Below are positions 8,440-17,586 of a stretch of 64,000 nucleotides of DNA, in pieces (positions within the stretch are counted from its first letter, which is position 1; every line of letters begins with the position of its first letter). Position numbers and translations under genes: made by a program. The notes below the pieces were generated by a model. The model did not search any database. It had not been told where the DNA came from and worked only from the letters and a program-made list of their open reading frames with translations. The stretch is taken from assembly GCA_046327915.1 (NCBI GenBank), contig JAXLXO010000009.1, positions 1-64,000 on the forward strand. Direction: 5' to 3'. The stretch comes from VGTK01 sp046327915. GTDB taxonomy: Bacteria; Desulfobacterota; Binatia; UBA12015.

Positions 8440-9164
8440 ACGTCGTCTCCCACCGGTGACACCTCGGGCAGCGCGTCGCCGGGCGCGAAGCCCTCGAGCG
8501 CCGCCAGCGCCTCGCGCGCCGCAGCCTGCTCCGCGACCTTCTTGCTGCCGCCGCGGCCCTGACCCAGCACGCGTCCGGCAATCGCGACGTGGGTCTCGAA
8601 GTCCTTCGCGTGATCCGGACCCGTCGCGCGCAGCAGCGTGTACTCGGGAGCGGCCCGGAACAGGCGCTGCGTGAGCTCCTGCAGGCGCGTCTTCGCCTCG
8701 GTGTCGTCCACCGGCGGCAGCGTCACGTCGACCGCGAAGTCGCGTGCGACGACGGCCTGCGCCGCCTCGAATCCCGCGTCGAGGAAGACCGCGCCGAGAA
8801 CGGCCTCGTAGGCGTCGGCGAGGATCGAGCGCTTCTGGCGTCCGCCGGTCTTCTCCTCGCCGCGGCCGAGCTGGATCAGCGGACCGAGGTCGAGCTGCTC
8901 CGCCTTGGCCGCGAGCGACCCCTCGTTCACGAGCGCCGCCCGGCGCTTCGACAGCTGGCCCTCGTTGGCGTCGGGCCACGCGCGCAGCAGCAGCTCGCTG
9001 ATCGCGAGCCCGAGCACGGAGTCGCCGAGAAACTCGAGCGTCTCGTTGTGCTCGCTCTGCTTCGCGACGCTCGAGCGGTGCGTGAGTGCGAGACGAACGC
9101 GCGACGGATCCGCGAAGACGTGCCCGAGGCGCGCCTCGAGAGCCTGCAGCTCGTCGTCGCTCAC
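8436..9164 (-). CDS. rnc: Ribonuclease III
   Basis: A 242-residue RNase III. The signature NETLEFLGDSVLG (40-52) holds the catalytic acidic residues, and a second acidic pair lies in ADAYEAVLGA. A double-stranded RNA-binding domain fills the C-terminal 75 residues (TRLQELTQR to AAREALAAL, with GGSKKVAEQAAA). It processes rRNA and structured mRNA. The GTG at 9164 overlaps the mnmA stop by 4 nt. It is the first of the rnc-era-der string. Confidence 0.96.
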   Translation of the reverse strand: MSDDELQALEARLGHVFADPSRVRLALTHRSSVAKQSEHNETLEFLGDSVLGLAISELLLRAWPDANEGQLSKRRAALVNEGSLAAKAEQLDLGPLIQLGRGEEKTGGRQKRSILADAYEAVLGAVFLDAGFEAAQAVVARDFAVDVTLPPVDDTEAKTRLQELTQRLFRAAPEYTLLRATGPDHAKDFETHVAIAGRVLGQGRGGSKKVAEQAAAREALAALEGFAPGDALPEVSPVGDDV

Positions 9165-10315
9165 AGCCGCTCCCCGATCCAGCCGCCGCCGAGCACGCGG
9201 TCGCCGTCGTACCAGACGGCCGCCTGTCCGGGCGTGACGCCGCCGGTCGGCTCGGGGAAGCGAACGCGCGCCCCGCCCTCGCCCGGCTCGACCTCGCACG
9301 CGACCGGCGCATGCCGGTGCCGCAGGCGGACGCGCGCCGCACCGCGGTGCGGACGCCCCGTCCAGCGCACGTCGCGCGCGACGAAGCCCGCGACCGCGAG
9401 ATCCGCACGCGTGCCGACGGTCACGTCGCCGCTCACCGCGTCGATCGACGTCACGTAGCGCGGCTCGCCCGCGCCGCCGCCGATGCCGCGGCGCTGTCCC
9501 ACGGTGAAGCGGTGCACGCCGTCGTGCGCGCCGAGAACGTTGCCGTCGCGATCCACGATCCGTCCCGGCCGTAGCGACGCCGCACCGCGTTGCTCCTCCA
9601 CGACGTCGGCGTAGGAGCGTCCGGCGACGAAGCAGATGTCCTGGCTCTCGGGCTTCTGCGCGACCGGCAGCTCGAGCATCGCCGCGATCTCGCGCACGAC
9701 CGGCTTCACGAGCGTGCCGACCGGGAACAGCGTGCGCGCGAGCTCGGTCTGTCCCATCGTGAACAGGAAGTAGCTCTGGTCCTTCCCGGGATCGCGTGCC
9801 GCATGCAGGGCGAAGCCGCCCGCCGGGTCGCCCGCGATGCGCGCGTAGTGTCCGGTGCCGATCGCGACCGCCTCCATCGTCGCCGCAACGTCCCACAGCG
9901 CGTCGAACTTGACGTCGCGGTTGCACAGCGTGCACGGGTTCGGCGTGCGGCCCGCGAGGTAGGTCGCGGTGAACGCGTCGATCACGGTCTTCTGGAACAC
10001 GTCGCGCAGGTCGACGACGTAGTGCGGGATGCCGAGCCGTCCGGCGGCACGTCGCGCGTCGTCGAAGTCGTCGAGCGAGCAGCAGCCGGTGTGACCGTCG
10101 CTGCGCGCCGCGGCGGTCCCGAGGCGCATCGACACGCCGACCACGTCGAAGGCCGCGCCGCGCAGCAGTGCGGCCGCGACCGCGCTGTCGACGCCGCCCG
10201 ACATCGCGGCGACGACGCGCGCGCCCGGCGCCAAATGCGACGGCCGCGCGAGCGCCTCGTGCGCGGCGTCACCCGCGACCTCGCGCACGCGTGCGGCGAT
10301 GTCCTCAGGCCGCAT
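9161..10315 (-). CDS. mnmA: tRNA-specific 2-thiouridylase MnmA
   Basis: A 384-residue enzyme that thiolates U34 of the tRNAs for Lys, Glu and Gln. The ATP-binding PP-loop is SGGVDS (39-44). The two redox-catalytic cysteines are Cys128 in NPCTLCNRDVKF and Cys228 in SQDICFV. A beta-barrel C-terminal domain follows. The ATG at 10315 overlaps the upstream cysteine desulfurase gene by 11 nt. The pairing is meaningful because MnmA receives its sulfur from a cysteine desulfurase of the IscS type. Other possible starts lie inside the desulfurase gene. Confidence 0.95.
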   Translation of the reverse strand: MRPEDIAARVREVAGDAAHEALARPSHLAPGARVVAAMSGGVDSAVAAALLRGAAFDVVGVSMRLGTAAARSDGHTGCCSLDDFDDARRAAGRLGIPHYVVDLRDVFQKTVIDAFTATYLAGRTPNPCTLCNRDVKFDALWDVAATMEAVAIGTGHYARIAGDPAGGFALHAARDPGKDQSYFLFTMGQTELARTLFPVGTLVKPVVREIAAMLELPVAQKPESQDICFVAGRSYADVVEEQRGAASLRPGRIVDRDGNVLGAHDGVHRFTVGQRRGIGGGAGEPRYVTSIDAVSGDVTVGTRADLAVAGFVARDVRWTGRPHRGAARVRLRHRHAPVACEVEPGEGGARVRFPEPTGGVTPGQAAVWYDGDRVLGGGWIGERL

Positions 10316-11453
10316 GCACCACCCGTGCGCCGCGCGGACCGCGCGCGCGCGACACGCAGGACGCGACGATGCGCGTCGCGTGCTCCGCGTCGTCGAGCGA
10401 CAGATCGGCGCCGAACGAGAGCCGCAGCGTCGCGCGCGCCAGATCGTCGTCGCAGCCGATCGCGCGCAGCACGTGCGACGGCTCGGCCGCACCGGCCGCG
10501 CACGCGGGTCCCGTCGCCGCCGCGACGCCTTCGAGGTCGAGCGCAATCACCAGTGCGTCCGCGCGCAGACCGGGGAACGCGACGGACAGCGTTCCCGGCA
10601 GACCGTCCGCGGGGCCGTGCACCATCAGCGGTGCGGCGTCGGCCTGAAGGATGCCGAGGATCCGCTCACGGACGCGGCGCTCGTGCGCGAGCGTCGCCTC
10701 GCGCTCGTCGCGCGCGAGACGGGCGGCAACGCCGAAGCTCACGATCCCGGCGACGTTCTCGGTGCCGGCGCGCCGCTCGCGCTCGTGCGAACCGCCGAGG
10801 ATCTGCGGCACGATCGCGGCGCGATCCCGCACCACCAGGGCGCCGACGCCGGGCAGCGCGCCGAGCTTGTGTCCGGACAGCGAGAGAAGGTCGACGCCCG
10901 CGCGAGCGACGTCGATCGCGCACGTGCTCGCGGCCTGCACGGCGTCGCTGTGCAGCAGCGCGCGGCCGTGCCCCTGCACGACGGCCGCGATCTCCGAGAC
11001 CGGCTGCACGGTGCCGATCTCGCCGTTCGCCCAGCCGACGCTCACCAGCCGGGTGTCGTCGCGCAGCGCGCCCGCGACCTGCGCGCCCGTCACGCCGCCG
11101 TCGCGCGCGGGATCGAGCAGCGTGACCTGCGCGCCGCGCTCGCGTGCGGCGTCGAGCGGACGCAGTACCGACGAGTGCTCGATCGCCGTCGAGACGAGGT
11201 GCGTTCCCATTCCCGCGACGCCGAGGATCGCGAGGTTGTTCGCCTCGGTGCCGCCGCTGGTGAACACCACCTCGGACGCGCGCGCGCCAACCAGCGCCGC
11301 GACCGCGTCGCGCGCCTCCTCGACCGCCTCGCGCGCGCGCCGTCCGGCCGCGTGCACGCTCGACGGGTTCGCCGTCTCCGTGCGCAGGAACGAGGCGACC
11401 GCGTCGATCACCTCGGGGCGCGCGCGGCCGCCCGCGTTGTGGTCGAGGTTCAT
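10305..11453 (-). CDS. Cysteine desulfurase (NifS/IscS family)
   Basis: A 382-residue class V aminotransferase-fold PLP enzyme that removes sulfur from cysteine as an enzyme persulfide. The PLP lysine is Lys196 in SLSGHKLG, and the persulfide Cys318 sits in GPACAAGAAEPSHVL, matching the group I consensus. EHSSVL (92-97) contributes the His that stacks on PLP. It lies between cysE (10 bases upstream) and mnmA (overlapping), so the likely job is sulfur supply to tRNA thiolation. No iscU or other Fe-S scaffold gene is adjacent, which argues against a dedicated Isc operon. The exact paralogue name is uncertain. Confidence 0.92.
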   Translation of the reverse strand: MNLDHNAGGRARPEVIDAVASFLRTETANPSSVHAAGRRAREAVEEARDAVAALVGARASEVVFTSGGTEANNLAILGVAGMGTHLVSTAIEHSSVLRPLDAARERGAQVTLLDPARDGGVTGAQVAGALRDDTRLVSVGWANGEIGTVQPVSEIAAVVQGHGRALLHSDAVQAASTCAIDVARAGVDLLSLSGHKLGALPGVGALVVRDRAAIVPQILGGSHERERRAGTENVAGIVSFGVAARLARDEREATLAHERRVRERILGILQADAAPLMVHGPADGLPGTLSVAFPGLRADALVIALDLEGVAAATGPACAAGAAEPSHVLRAIGCDDDLARATLRLSFGADLSLDDAEHATRIVASCVSRARGPRGARVVHAA

Positions 11454-11463
11454 CGCCCCCGGC

Positions 11464-12177
11464 TCACTTCCCGACGGGCGGCGCGCCGGGCTCGTCCGCG
11501 GCGGCGGCGCCGTCGTTCGCGTCGCCGCGCAGGCGCGCCAGATCCTGCTCGAGGCGGTGGATCTGCGCCGCCATCGTGTTGAGCGTGCGCACCACCGGAT
11601 CGGGCAGCTCGCCGTGCTCGAGGTTCAGGAGCGGCGCGCCGGTCTCCGAGTGCTTCGCGGACTCGCTGACGACGCGTCCGGGAACGCCGACCACGGTGGA
11701 GTGCGGCGGCACGTTCTGCACCACGACCGAGCCCGCGCCGACGCGGCTGTGGCGTCCGACGGTGATCGGCCCGAGCACCGTCGCGCCGAGGCCGATGACG
11801 CAGTAGTCCTCGATGGTCGGGTGGCGCTTGCCCTTGGTGAGGCTCGTGCCGCCGAGGCTCACGCCCTGGTAGATCAGCACGTCGTTGCCGACCACGGCGG
11901 TCTCGCCGACGACCACGCCCATGCCGTGGTCGATGAAGCAGCGGCGACCGAACTCCGCGCCCGGGTGGATCTCGATCCCGGTCAGGAAGCGCGACCACGC
12001 CGACACGAGGCGCGCCGTCAAGTAGAACCCGCGCCGCCACAGGCCGTGCGACACGCGGTGCATCAGCAGCGCGTGGATGCCCGGGTAGCAGAGGAACACC
12101 TCCACCACCGAGCGCGCCGCCGGGTCGCGCTCGAAGGCGACCAGCACGTCCTCGCGGATTCTCCCCCAGAAGGACAT
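11464..12177 (-). CDS. cysE: Serine O-acetyltransferase
   Basis: A 237-residue CysE. An N-terminal helical part (FWGRIREDVLVAFERDPAAR) is followed by a left-handed beta-helix of hexapeptide repeats with HPGAEFGRRCFIDHG and GVSLGGTSLTKGKRHP, the serine/acetyl-CoA site. The last 40 residues form a low-complexity tail. It makes O-acetylserine, the first step to cysteine. The gene directly precedes a cysteine desulfurase, linking cysteine supply to sulfur mobilisation. The ATG lies just downstream of cimA (17-base gap). Confidence 0.95.
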   Translation of the reverse strand: MSFWGRIREDVLVAFERDPAARSVVEVFLCYPGIHALLMHRVSHGLWRRGFYLTARLVSAWSRFLTGIEIHPGAEFGRRCFIDHGMGVVVGETAVVGNDVLIYQGVSLGGTSLTKGKRHPTIEDYCVIGLGATVLGPITVGRHSRVGAGSVVVQNVPPHSTVVGVPGRVVSESAKHSETGAPLLNLEHGELPDPVVRTLNTMAAQIHRLEQDLARLRGDANDGAAAADEPGAPPVGK

Positions 12178-12194
12178 CGTGTCGCCGGCGCCGC

Positions 12195-13817
12195 TCAGGC
12201 GACGCCGCTCGTGACCGTCGGCTGCGGGCGCGCGGCGCGGCGCTTCTTCCCGTCCTTGTAGAGCTTGTAGTCGATCGAATCGACGAGCGCCTGCCAGCTG
12301 GCCTCGATGACGTTCTCGGACACGCCGACCGTCGTCCAGTGCGCCTTGTCGTCCTGCGACTCGATCAGCACGCGCACGACGCCCTTGGTGCCCTCGCCGC
12401 CCTCGAGCACGCGGACCTTGTAGTCCACGAGGCGCACGCGCTCGATCGACGGGAAGAAGCGGACCAGCGCCTTGCGCAGCGCGACGTCGAGCGCGTTCAC
12501 CGGACCGTTGCCGATCGCCGCCGTGTGCTCGACCGTGCCGTCCGGTCCCTTCACCATGATCGTCGCCTCGGCGATCGGGACCTCGCTCTCGTTGCGCTTC
12601 TCGTCGATCACGCGGAAGCCGACGAGCTCGAAGTTGCGCGCGCGCTCGCCGTTGATCGCCTTCTGCAGCAGCAGCTCGAACGAGGCATCGGCACCCTCGA
12701 ACTGGAAGCCCTGGTGCTCGAGGCGCTTGATCTCGGCGAGCAGGCTCTTGACCTTCGGCTCGATGACCTCGGGCGCGATGCCGAGCTCCTTCGCCTTGTG
12801 CATCAGGTTCGAGCGTCCGGCCTGGTCCGACACCAGCACGCGCTGGTGATTGCCGACCAGCGTCGGGTCGATGTGCTCGTAGGTCGAGGCGTGCTTGCGA
12901 ACCGCCGACGCGTGCAGGCCGGCCTTGTGCGCGAACGCGCTCATGCCGACGTACGCCTGGCTCTTCAGCGGCTCGCGGTTCGCGAGCTCGTCGACGTAGT
13001 GCGACAGCTCGGTCAGCCCGCGCAGCTTGTCCTGCTTGACGCAGTGGTAGCCCATCTTGAGCTGCAGGTTCGCGACGATCGACACCAGGTTCGCGTTGCC
13101 GCAGCGCTCGCCGACGCCGTTGATCGTGCCCTGCACCTGCACGCAGCCGGCCTCGACCGCGGCGAGCGAGTTCGCGACCGCGAGCTCCGAGTCGTTGTGG
13201 CAGTGGATGCCGAGCGGGACGCCGACCACCGACTGCGCCGCCTTCACGCCGGCGGTGATCTGCGACGGCATGCTGCCGCCGCGCGTGTCGCACAGGCAGA
13301 TCACGGTGGCGCCCGCGTCGGCCGCGGCCTTCAGGCACTCGAGCGTGAACTCGGGGTTCGCCGCCCAGCCGTCGAAGAAGTGCTCGGCGTCGAGGATCAC
13401 CTCGTCGAGGCGCTTCTTCAGGTAGCTCACCGAGTCGTGGATCAGCTCGAGGTTCGCCTCGCGCGAGATGCGCAGCTCCTCGCGCACGTGCAGGTCCCAC
13501 GTCTTGCCGACGATGCACGCGGCCGGCGTGCCGGCGTCGAGGATCATCTTCAGGTTCTCGTCGGAGGCTGCCGTGTTGCCGGGTCGGCGCGTCGAGCCGA
13601 ACGCCACGACCTTCGCGTGCTTCAGGCCGAGCTTCATCGCCGGTCCGAAGAACGCCGCGTCGCGCGGGTTCGAGCCGGGCCAGCCGCCCTCGATGTAGTG
13701 CACGCCGAACGCGTCGAGACGCTCGGCGACGGCGAGCTTCGCCTCGACGGTGAGCGCGATCTCCTCGCCCTGACACCCGTCGCGGAGCGTGGTGTCGTAG
13801 AGCTGGATGCGCTTCAT
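12195..13817 (-). CDS. cimA: (R)-citramalate synthase
   Basis: A 540-residue member of the alpha-isopropylmalate synthase family, of the CimA subgroup: LYDTTLRDGCQGEEIALTVE at the N-terminus, GGWPGSNPRD in the substrate loop, metal ligands in HCHNDSELA and GTINGVGERCGN, and a C-terminal regulatory domain from about residue 390. It condenses pyruvate and acetyl-CoA to citramalate, giving a threonine-independent route to 2-oxobutyrate for isoleucine. Its ATG overlaps the lysC stop by 4 nt. The lysC-cimA pairing is common in this group. Confidence 0.92.
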   Translation of the reverse strand: MKRIQLYDTTLRDGCQGEEIALTVEAKLAVAERLDAFGVHYIEGGWPGSNPRDAAFFGPAMKLGLKHAKVVAFGSTRRPGNTAASDENLKMILDAGTPAACIVGKTWDLHVREELRISREANLELIHDSVSYLKKRLDEVILDAEHFFDGWAANPEFTLECLKAAADAGATVICLCDTRGGSMPSQITAGVKAAQSVVGVPLGIHCHNDSELAVANSLAAVEAGCVQVQGTINGVGERCGNANLVSIVANLQLKMGYHCVKQDKLRGLTELSHYVDELANREPLKSQAYVGMSAFAHKAGLHASAVRKHASTYEHIDPTLVGNHQRVLVSDQAGRSNLMHKAKELGIAPEVIEPKVKSLLAEIKRLEHQGFQFEGADASFELLLQKAINGERARNFELVGFRVIDEKRNESEVPIAEATIMVKGPDGTVEHTAAIGNGPVNALDVALRKALVRFFPSIERVRLVDYKVRVLEGGEGTKGVVRVLIESQDDKAHWTTVGVSENVIEASWQALVDSIDYKLYKDGKKRRAARPQPTVTSGVA

Positions 13818-15046
13818 CCGCGTGCTCCCTTCTCGGCGCCGAGGAACGCGTCGTGCAGGACGCGCACGGCGAGCTCGGTGTACTTCGCGTCGATCACGAC
13901 CGAGACCTTGATCTCGGAGGTCGAGATCATCTGGATGTTGATGCCCTCGCGCGCGAGCGTCTCAAAGATCTGCGCGGCGACGCCGGCGTGGCTGCGCATG
14001 CCGAGCCCCACGACCGAGACCTTGGTGATGTCGCCCTCGGAGCGCGCGTCACCGGCACCGATCTCGCGCGCGATGTCGCGCACGATCTTGAGCGCGGCGT
14101 CGACCTCGAGACGTGGCACGGTGAAGGTCATGTCGGTCTTGCCGGCCGCACCCGTGTTCTGGATGATCATGTCGACGACGATGCCCTTCGCCGCGATCGG
14201 CGAGAAGATCTTCGCCGCGAGGCCGGGACGGTCCGGCACGTCGGTGAGCGTGATCTTGGCCTGGTCGCGATCGAACGCGACACCGGCGACGGTGACGTCC
14301 TCCATGTTCGACTCCTCGGGCACGACCCACGTCCCCGGCTCCTCGTTGAAGCTCGAGCGCACGTGCACGCGCACGCCGTAACGCTTTGCGAACTCGACCG
14401 AGCGGATCTGCAGCACTTTGGCGCCGAGGCTCGCGAGCTCCAGCATCTCGTCGTACGAGATGCGGTCGAGCTTGTGCGCGTGCGGCACGATGCGCGGGTC
14501 GGTCGTGTAGACGCCGTCCACGTCGGTGTAGATCTCGCACGCGTCGGCGTCGGTCGCGGCGGCGAGTGCGACCGCCGTGGTGTCCGATCCGCCGCGGCCG
14601 AGCGTGGTGATGTTGCCGTTCTCGTCGACGCCCTGGAATCCGGCGACGACCACGACTCGTCCGGCGTCGAGTGCGGCGAACATGCGCTGGCTGTCGATCG
14701 AGCGGATGCGCGCCTTGGTGTGCGCGCTGTCGGTGTGGATGCAGATCTGGTGGCCGAGGAACGACTGCGCCGGCACGCCGCGCGCGTCGAGCGCGATCGA
14801 CAGCAGCGCCGACGTGACCTGCTCGCCGCTCGCGACCACGACGTCGCTCTCGCGCGGCAGCGGATCGGGCGACAGCGCACGCGCGAGCTTCAGCAGGCGG
14901 TCGGTCTCGCCGGACATCGCCGACACGACGACGATCAGGCGGCTGTCCTTCGCGCACTCCGACACGCGGCGCGCGACCTCCTGGATGCGCTCGACGGTAC
15001 CGACCGACGTACCGCCGAACTTCTGCACGACGAGCGGCTTCTTCAT
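13814..15046 (-). CDS. lysC: Aspartate kinase
   Basis: A 410-residue aspartokinase. The kinase domain opens with VQKFGGTSVG, has VVSAMSG and GFQGVDENGNITTLGRGGSD, and ends near residue 245. Two ACT domains follow (around 265-335 and 345-405), the usual site of feedback inhibition by lysine or threonine. The length corresponds to the alpha form with both ACT domains. The ATG at 15046 overlaps the tsaE stop (ATGA); the stop overlaps the cimA start in the same way, so tsaE-lysC-cimA are translationally coupled. Confidence 0.95.
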   Translation of the reverse strand: MKKPLVVQKFGGTSVGTVERIQEVARRVSECAKDSRLIVVVSAMSGETDRLLKLARALSPDPLPRESDVVVASGEQVTSALLSIALDARGVPAQSFLGHQICIHTDSAHTKARIRSIDSQRMFAALDAGRVVVVAGFQGVDENGNITTLGRGGSDTTAVALAAATDADACEIYTDVDGVYTTDPRIVPHAHKLDRISYDEMLELASLGAKVLQIRSVEFAKRYGVRVHVRSSFNEEPGTWVVPEESNMEDVTVAGVAFDRDQAKITLTDVPDRPGLAAKIFSPIAAKGIVVDMIIQNTGAAGKTDMTFTVPRLEVDAALKIVRDIAREIGAGDARSEGDITKVSVVGLGMRSHAGVAAQIFETLAREGINIQMISTSEIKVSVVIDAKYTELAVRVLHDAFLGAEKGARG

Positions 15047-15519
15047 GCCGCGATCTCCCGCTCGGAGCCGAGCCGTTCGAGGGCGCGCCGCGCGCGCGGA
15101 CCGGATGCGGTGACCTCGAAGAGCCGGTCGTCGCTGCCGGCTCCGCCGTAGCGGATCGAGATGTGCAGGACGTCCGGGGGAGCGCCGCTGCCCAGCCGCT
15201 CGAACCACTCGACCACCGCGACCCGCTCGCCGTCGAGCAGCTCGGCCAGCCAGTCGGGATGCGGCAGGTGGTCCTCGTGCCGGTACAGGTCCACGTGCGC
15301 GAGGGGTACGCGCCCCTCGTACTCCGTCGCGGACAGGAACGTCGGGCTGTGCACGACGCCCTCTTCCACCCCGAGGCCGCGGGCGAGACCACGCACGAAG
15401 GCCGTCTTGCCCGCGCCGAGCGGTCCGACGAGGCCGATCACGCAGCCGGGCTCGACCAGCGCGGCAACGCGCTCGCCGAAGGCTTCGGTACCGGTCTCGG
15501 AGTGGGTCGCGAAGTTCAC
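15043..15519 (-). CDS. tsaE: tRNA threonylcarbamoyladenosine biosynthesis ATPase TsaE
   Basis: A 158-residue ATPase of the TsaE/YjeE family with Walker A GPLGAGKT (32-39), the family motif HSPTF and the acidic HVDLYR. It drives the TsaB-TsaD complex that makes t6A37 in ANN-decoding tRNAs. Its position after nnr and before lysC is the usual one in related genomes, although here about 400 bases containing a small membrane-protein gene separate it from nnr. Confidence 0.92.
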   Translation of the reverse strand: MNFATHSETGTEAFGERVAALVEPGCVIGLVGPLGAGKTAFVRGLARGLGVEEGVVHSPTFLSATEYEGRVPLAHVDLYRHEDHLPHPDWLAELLDGERVAVVEWFERLGSGAPPDVLHISIRYGGAGSDDRLFEVTASGPRARRALERLGSEREIAA

Positions 15520-15624
15520 CGTCCGGGCAACATAACAGCCGGTCCGCGGTGCCGCATCGGCCGTGCCGCCGAGAACTACGAGCGGGGAAAGGGAGTTACG
15601 CCGGCGGTCGTGGCCACGCCCTGC

Positions 15625-15837
15625 TCACTCGCGGAACACCCAGAGCGCCCCGGTCAGGGCGGTCCCGACCACCAGCAGCCAGAACTGGTCCCGAACGAAG
15701 GACGAGTAGAACATCAGCGCGAGCCCGATCACGACCGGCGACAGCAGCTCCATCTTGCGGCCGTAGCGGAAGGCGACGAAGCCGATGGCCCCGAAGACGA
15801 GGCCGATCACCAGCGAGGCCGGGTCGAGGTCGATCAT
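15625..15837 (-). CDS. Small conserved-type membrane protein
   Basis: A 70-residue protein with two predicted membrane helices: about 8-24 (SLVIGLVFGAIGFVAFRYG) and 32-66, the latter possibly two short helices around FVRDQFW. The segment between reads RKMELLSP. No known function. Small proteins of this kind, with a GxxxFxYGRK pattern after the first helix, are frequent in deltaproteobacterial genomes. It sits between tsaE and nnr on the same strand with gaps of about 105 and 80 bases. Confidence 0.7.
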   Translation of the reverse strand: MIDLDPASLVIGLVFGAIGFVAFRYGRKMELLSPVVIGLALMFYSSFVRDQFWLLVVGTALTGALWVFRE

Positions 15838-15917
15838 CCCCGAAGGTCCATCCCGCTGACCATCGGCCGACCGCCGGCAAACCGATACCGCCGTCGCCCG
15901 AAAGGTGCGCGCTCGCG

Positions 15918-17558
15918 TCAGTCGCCGCGCAGCGCGAGGCCGTCGCCGACGAGCTCACGCCGCGACGCGGGCAGCTCGTCGGCCAGCTCCGACGCGAGCA
16001 GACCGGCATCGCCGAGCCGCAGCCCGAGGCGGTCGCCCGCGCGCCCGTGCAGGAAGACGCCGAGACGAGCCGCGTCGTAGGCCGACACGCCCTGCGCGAG
16101 CAGGCTGCCGATGAGCCCCGCGAGAACGTCGCCCGTGCCGCCGACACCGAGCAGCGGACCACCGCTCGCGTTGATCGACCAGCGCTCGTCGGGTGCGGCG
16201 ACGATCGTTCCCGCTCCCTTCAGCACGACGACCGCGCCGGTCTCGCAGGCGAGCGCGCGCGCGTGCTCGATGCGGTGCGCCTGCACCTCGCTGGTCGCAA
16301 GCCCCGTCAAGCGCGACATCTCGCCAGGGTGCGGCGTCAGGACGACCGGAGCCGAGGCGCGGCGCAGAACCGCGAGGTCGCTCGCGAGCGCATTGAGGCC
16401 GTCGGCGTCCACCACCATCGGCACGCCCGCGCGCGCGACCAGCCAGCGCACCAGTTGCTGCGCCGTCGGCGACGTGCCGAGCCCGGGGCCGACGACCAGC
16501 GCGGCCTTGCCCTCGAGCCTCTCGCGCCACGTACCGTCGGCGAACTTGTCCGGCACGGGATCGGTCATCAGCTCGGGCATGCTCGACGCGATGACCGGCA
16601 GGATCTCGGCCGCGCACGCGACGGTCACGAGCCCCGCGCCGCCGCGCAACGCCGCGCGTCCGCACAGGATCGCAGCACCGCTCTTGCCGACCGAGCCCGC
16701 GACGACGAGCAGGTGTCCGTTGCTGCCCTTGTGCGCGCCGGGACTGCGACGCGGCAGCAGCGGCGCCAGCTCCGACGCGTCGCCACGCGTCCCGAGCGGC
16801 GCGACCGACGCGAGCGCTTCCTCCGCAAGGCCGATCTCGACCAGCGACAGCTCGCCGACGTGGCCGCGCGCGGCAGGCAGCACGAGACCCGGCTTGTGCG
16901 CGCCGAGGGTGATCGTCGCGTGCGCGCGGATCGCCGTGCCGAGCGGCAGGCCGGTGTCCGCGTCGAGCCCGGACGGGACGTCGATGGCGACCACGGTCGG
17001 CGGCGGGCCGAACTCGCCCGCGGCGCGCTTGCCCTTCCGTGCGCGCCTGAGCTCGACGTACGCCAGCGCGTGGTGGTCGCCGGCCGCCGCCGCGTTGATC
17101 AGGGCGATGACGTCCGCCGCGAGGCCCTCGACCGGTCGCGCGAGCCCCGTTCCGAAGATCCCGTCGAGCACCAGGCCCGCGCTCGCGAGGTCGCGCGCCA
17201 GCTCGTTGCGGCTGTCGTCGTCGAGCGACTCCATCTCGCGCACGCGGCCGCGCGCCTTCGCCCAGCGCTGGGCGTTGGTGCGCGCGTCGCCCTTCAGCTC
17301 GTCGCGCCGACCCAGCAGGACGACGCGGCAGCGGATGCCCTGCTTCGCGAGCAGACGCGCGACCACGAAGCCGTCGCCGCCGTTGTTGCCGCGCCCCGCG
17401 ACGATCAGCACGCCGCGCTTGCAGGCCGCCCGGTGACGGTCGAGAAGCGCGCGCGCGATGCCGCGTCCCGCACGCTCCATCAGCTCGATCCCGGGCGTGC
17501 CGCGCTCGATCGTGCGCCGGTCGAGCTCGCGCATCTCGGCGGTGGTGACGAGCTTCAT
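15918..17558 (-). CDS. nnr: Bifunctional NAD(P)H-hydrate epimerase / ADP-dependent dehydratase
   Basis: A 546-residue two-domain repair enzyme for hydrated NADH and NADPH. Residues about 1-225 are the epimerase (YjeF N-terminal) domain, with GRGNNGGDG (55-63) and DGIFGTGL. Residues about 240-546 are the ribokinase-like dehydratase, with HPGEMSRL and the ADP-site motif GVGGTGD. A GGGAGG element precedes the ATG. In many relatives acpS lies between pdxJ and this gene; here only 28 bases separate them. Confidence 0.94.
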   Translation of the reverse strand: MKLVTTAEMRELDRRTIERGTPGIELMERAGRGIARALLDRHRAACKRGVLIVAGRGNNGGDGFVVARLLAKQGIRCRVVLLGRRDELKGDARTNAQRWAKARGRVREMESLDDDSRNELARDLASAGLVLDGIFGTGLARPVEGLAADVIALINAAAAGDHHALAYVELRRARKGKRAAGEFGPPPTVVAIDVPSGLDADTGLPLGTAIRAHATITLGAHKPGLVLPAARGHVGELSLVEIGLAEEALASVAPLGTRGDASELAPLLPRRSPGAHKGSNGHLLVVAGSVGKSGAAILCGRAALRGGAGLVTVACAAEILPVIASSMPELMTDPVPDKFADGTWRERLEGKAALVVGPGLGTSPTAQQLVRWLVARAGVPMVVDADGLNALASDLAVLRRASAPVVLTPHPGEMSRLTGLATSEVQAHRIEHARALACETGAVVVLKGAGTIVAAPDERWSINASGGPLLGVGGTGDVLAGLIGSLLAQGVSAYDAARLGVFLHGRAGDRLGLRLGDAGLLASELADELPASRRELVGDGLALRGD

Positions 17559-17586
17559 GCGCGACCTCCCGCGCGGCCGACGCGCT

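Noticed and set aside
12339..14381. Plus-strand 680-codon frame over cimA and lysC
   Set aside because: Antisense to two well-supported enzymes and made of low-complexity Arg/Ala/Asp/Val sequence.
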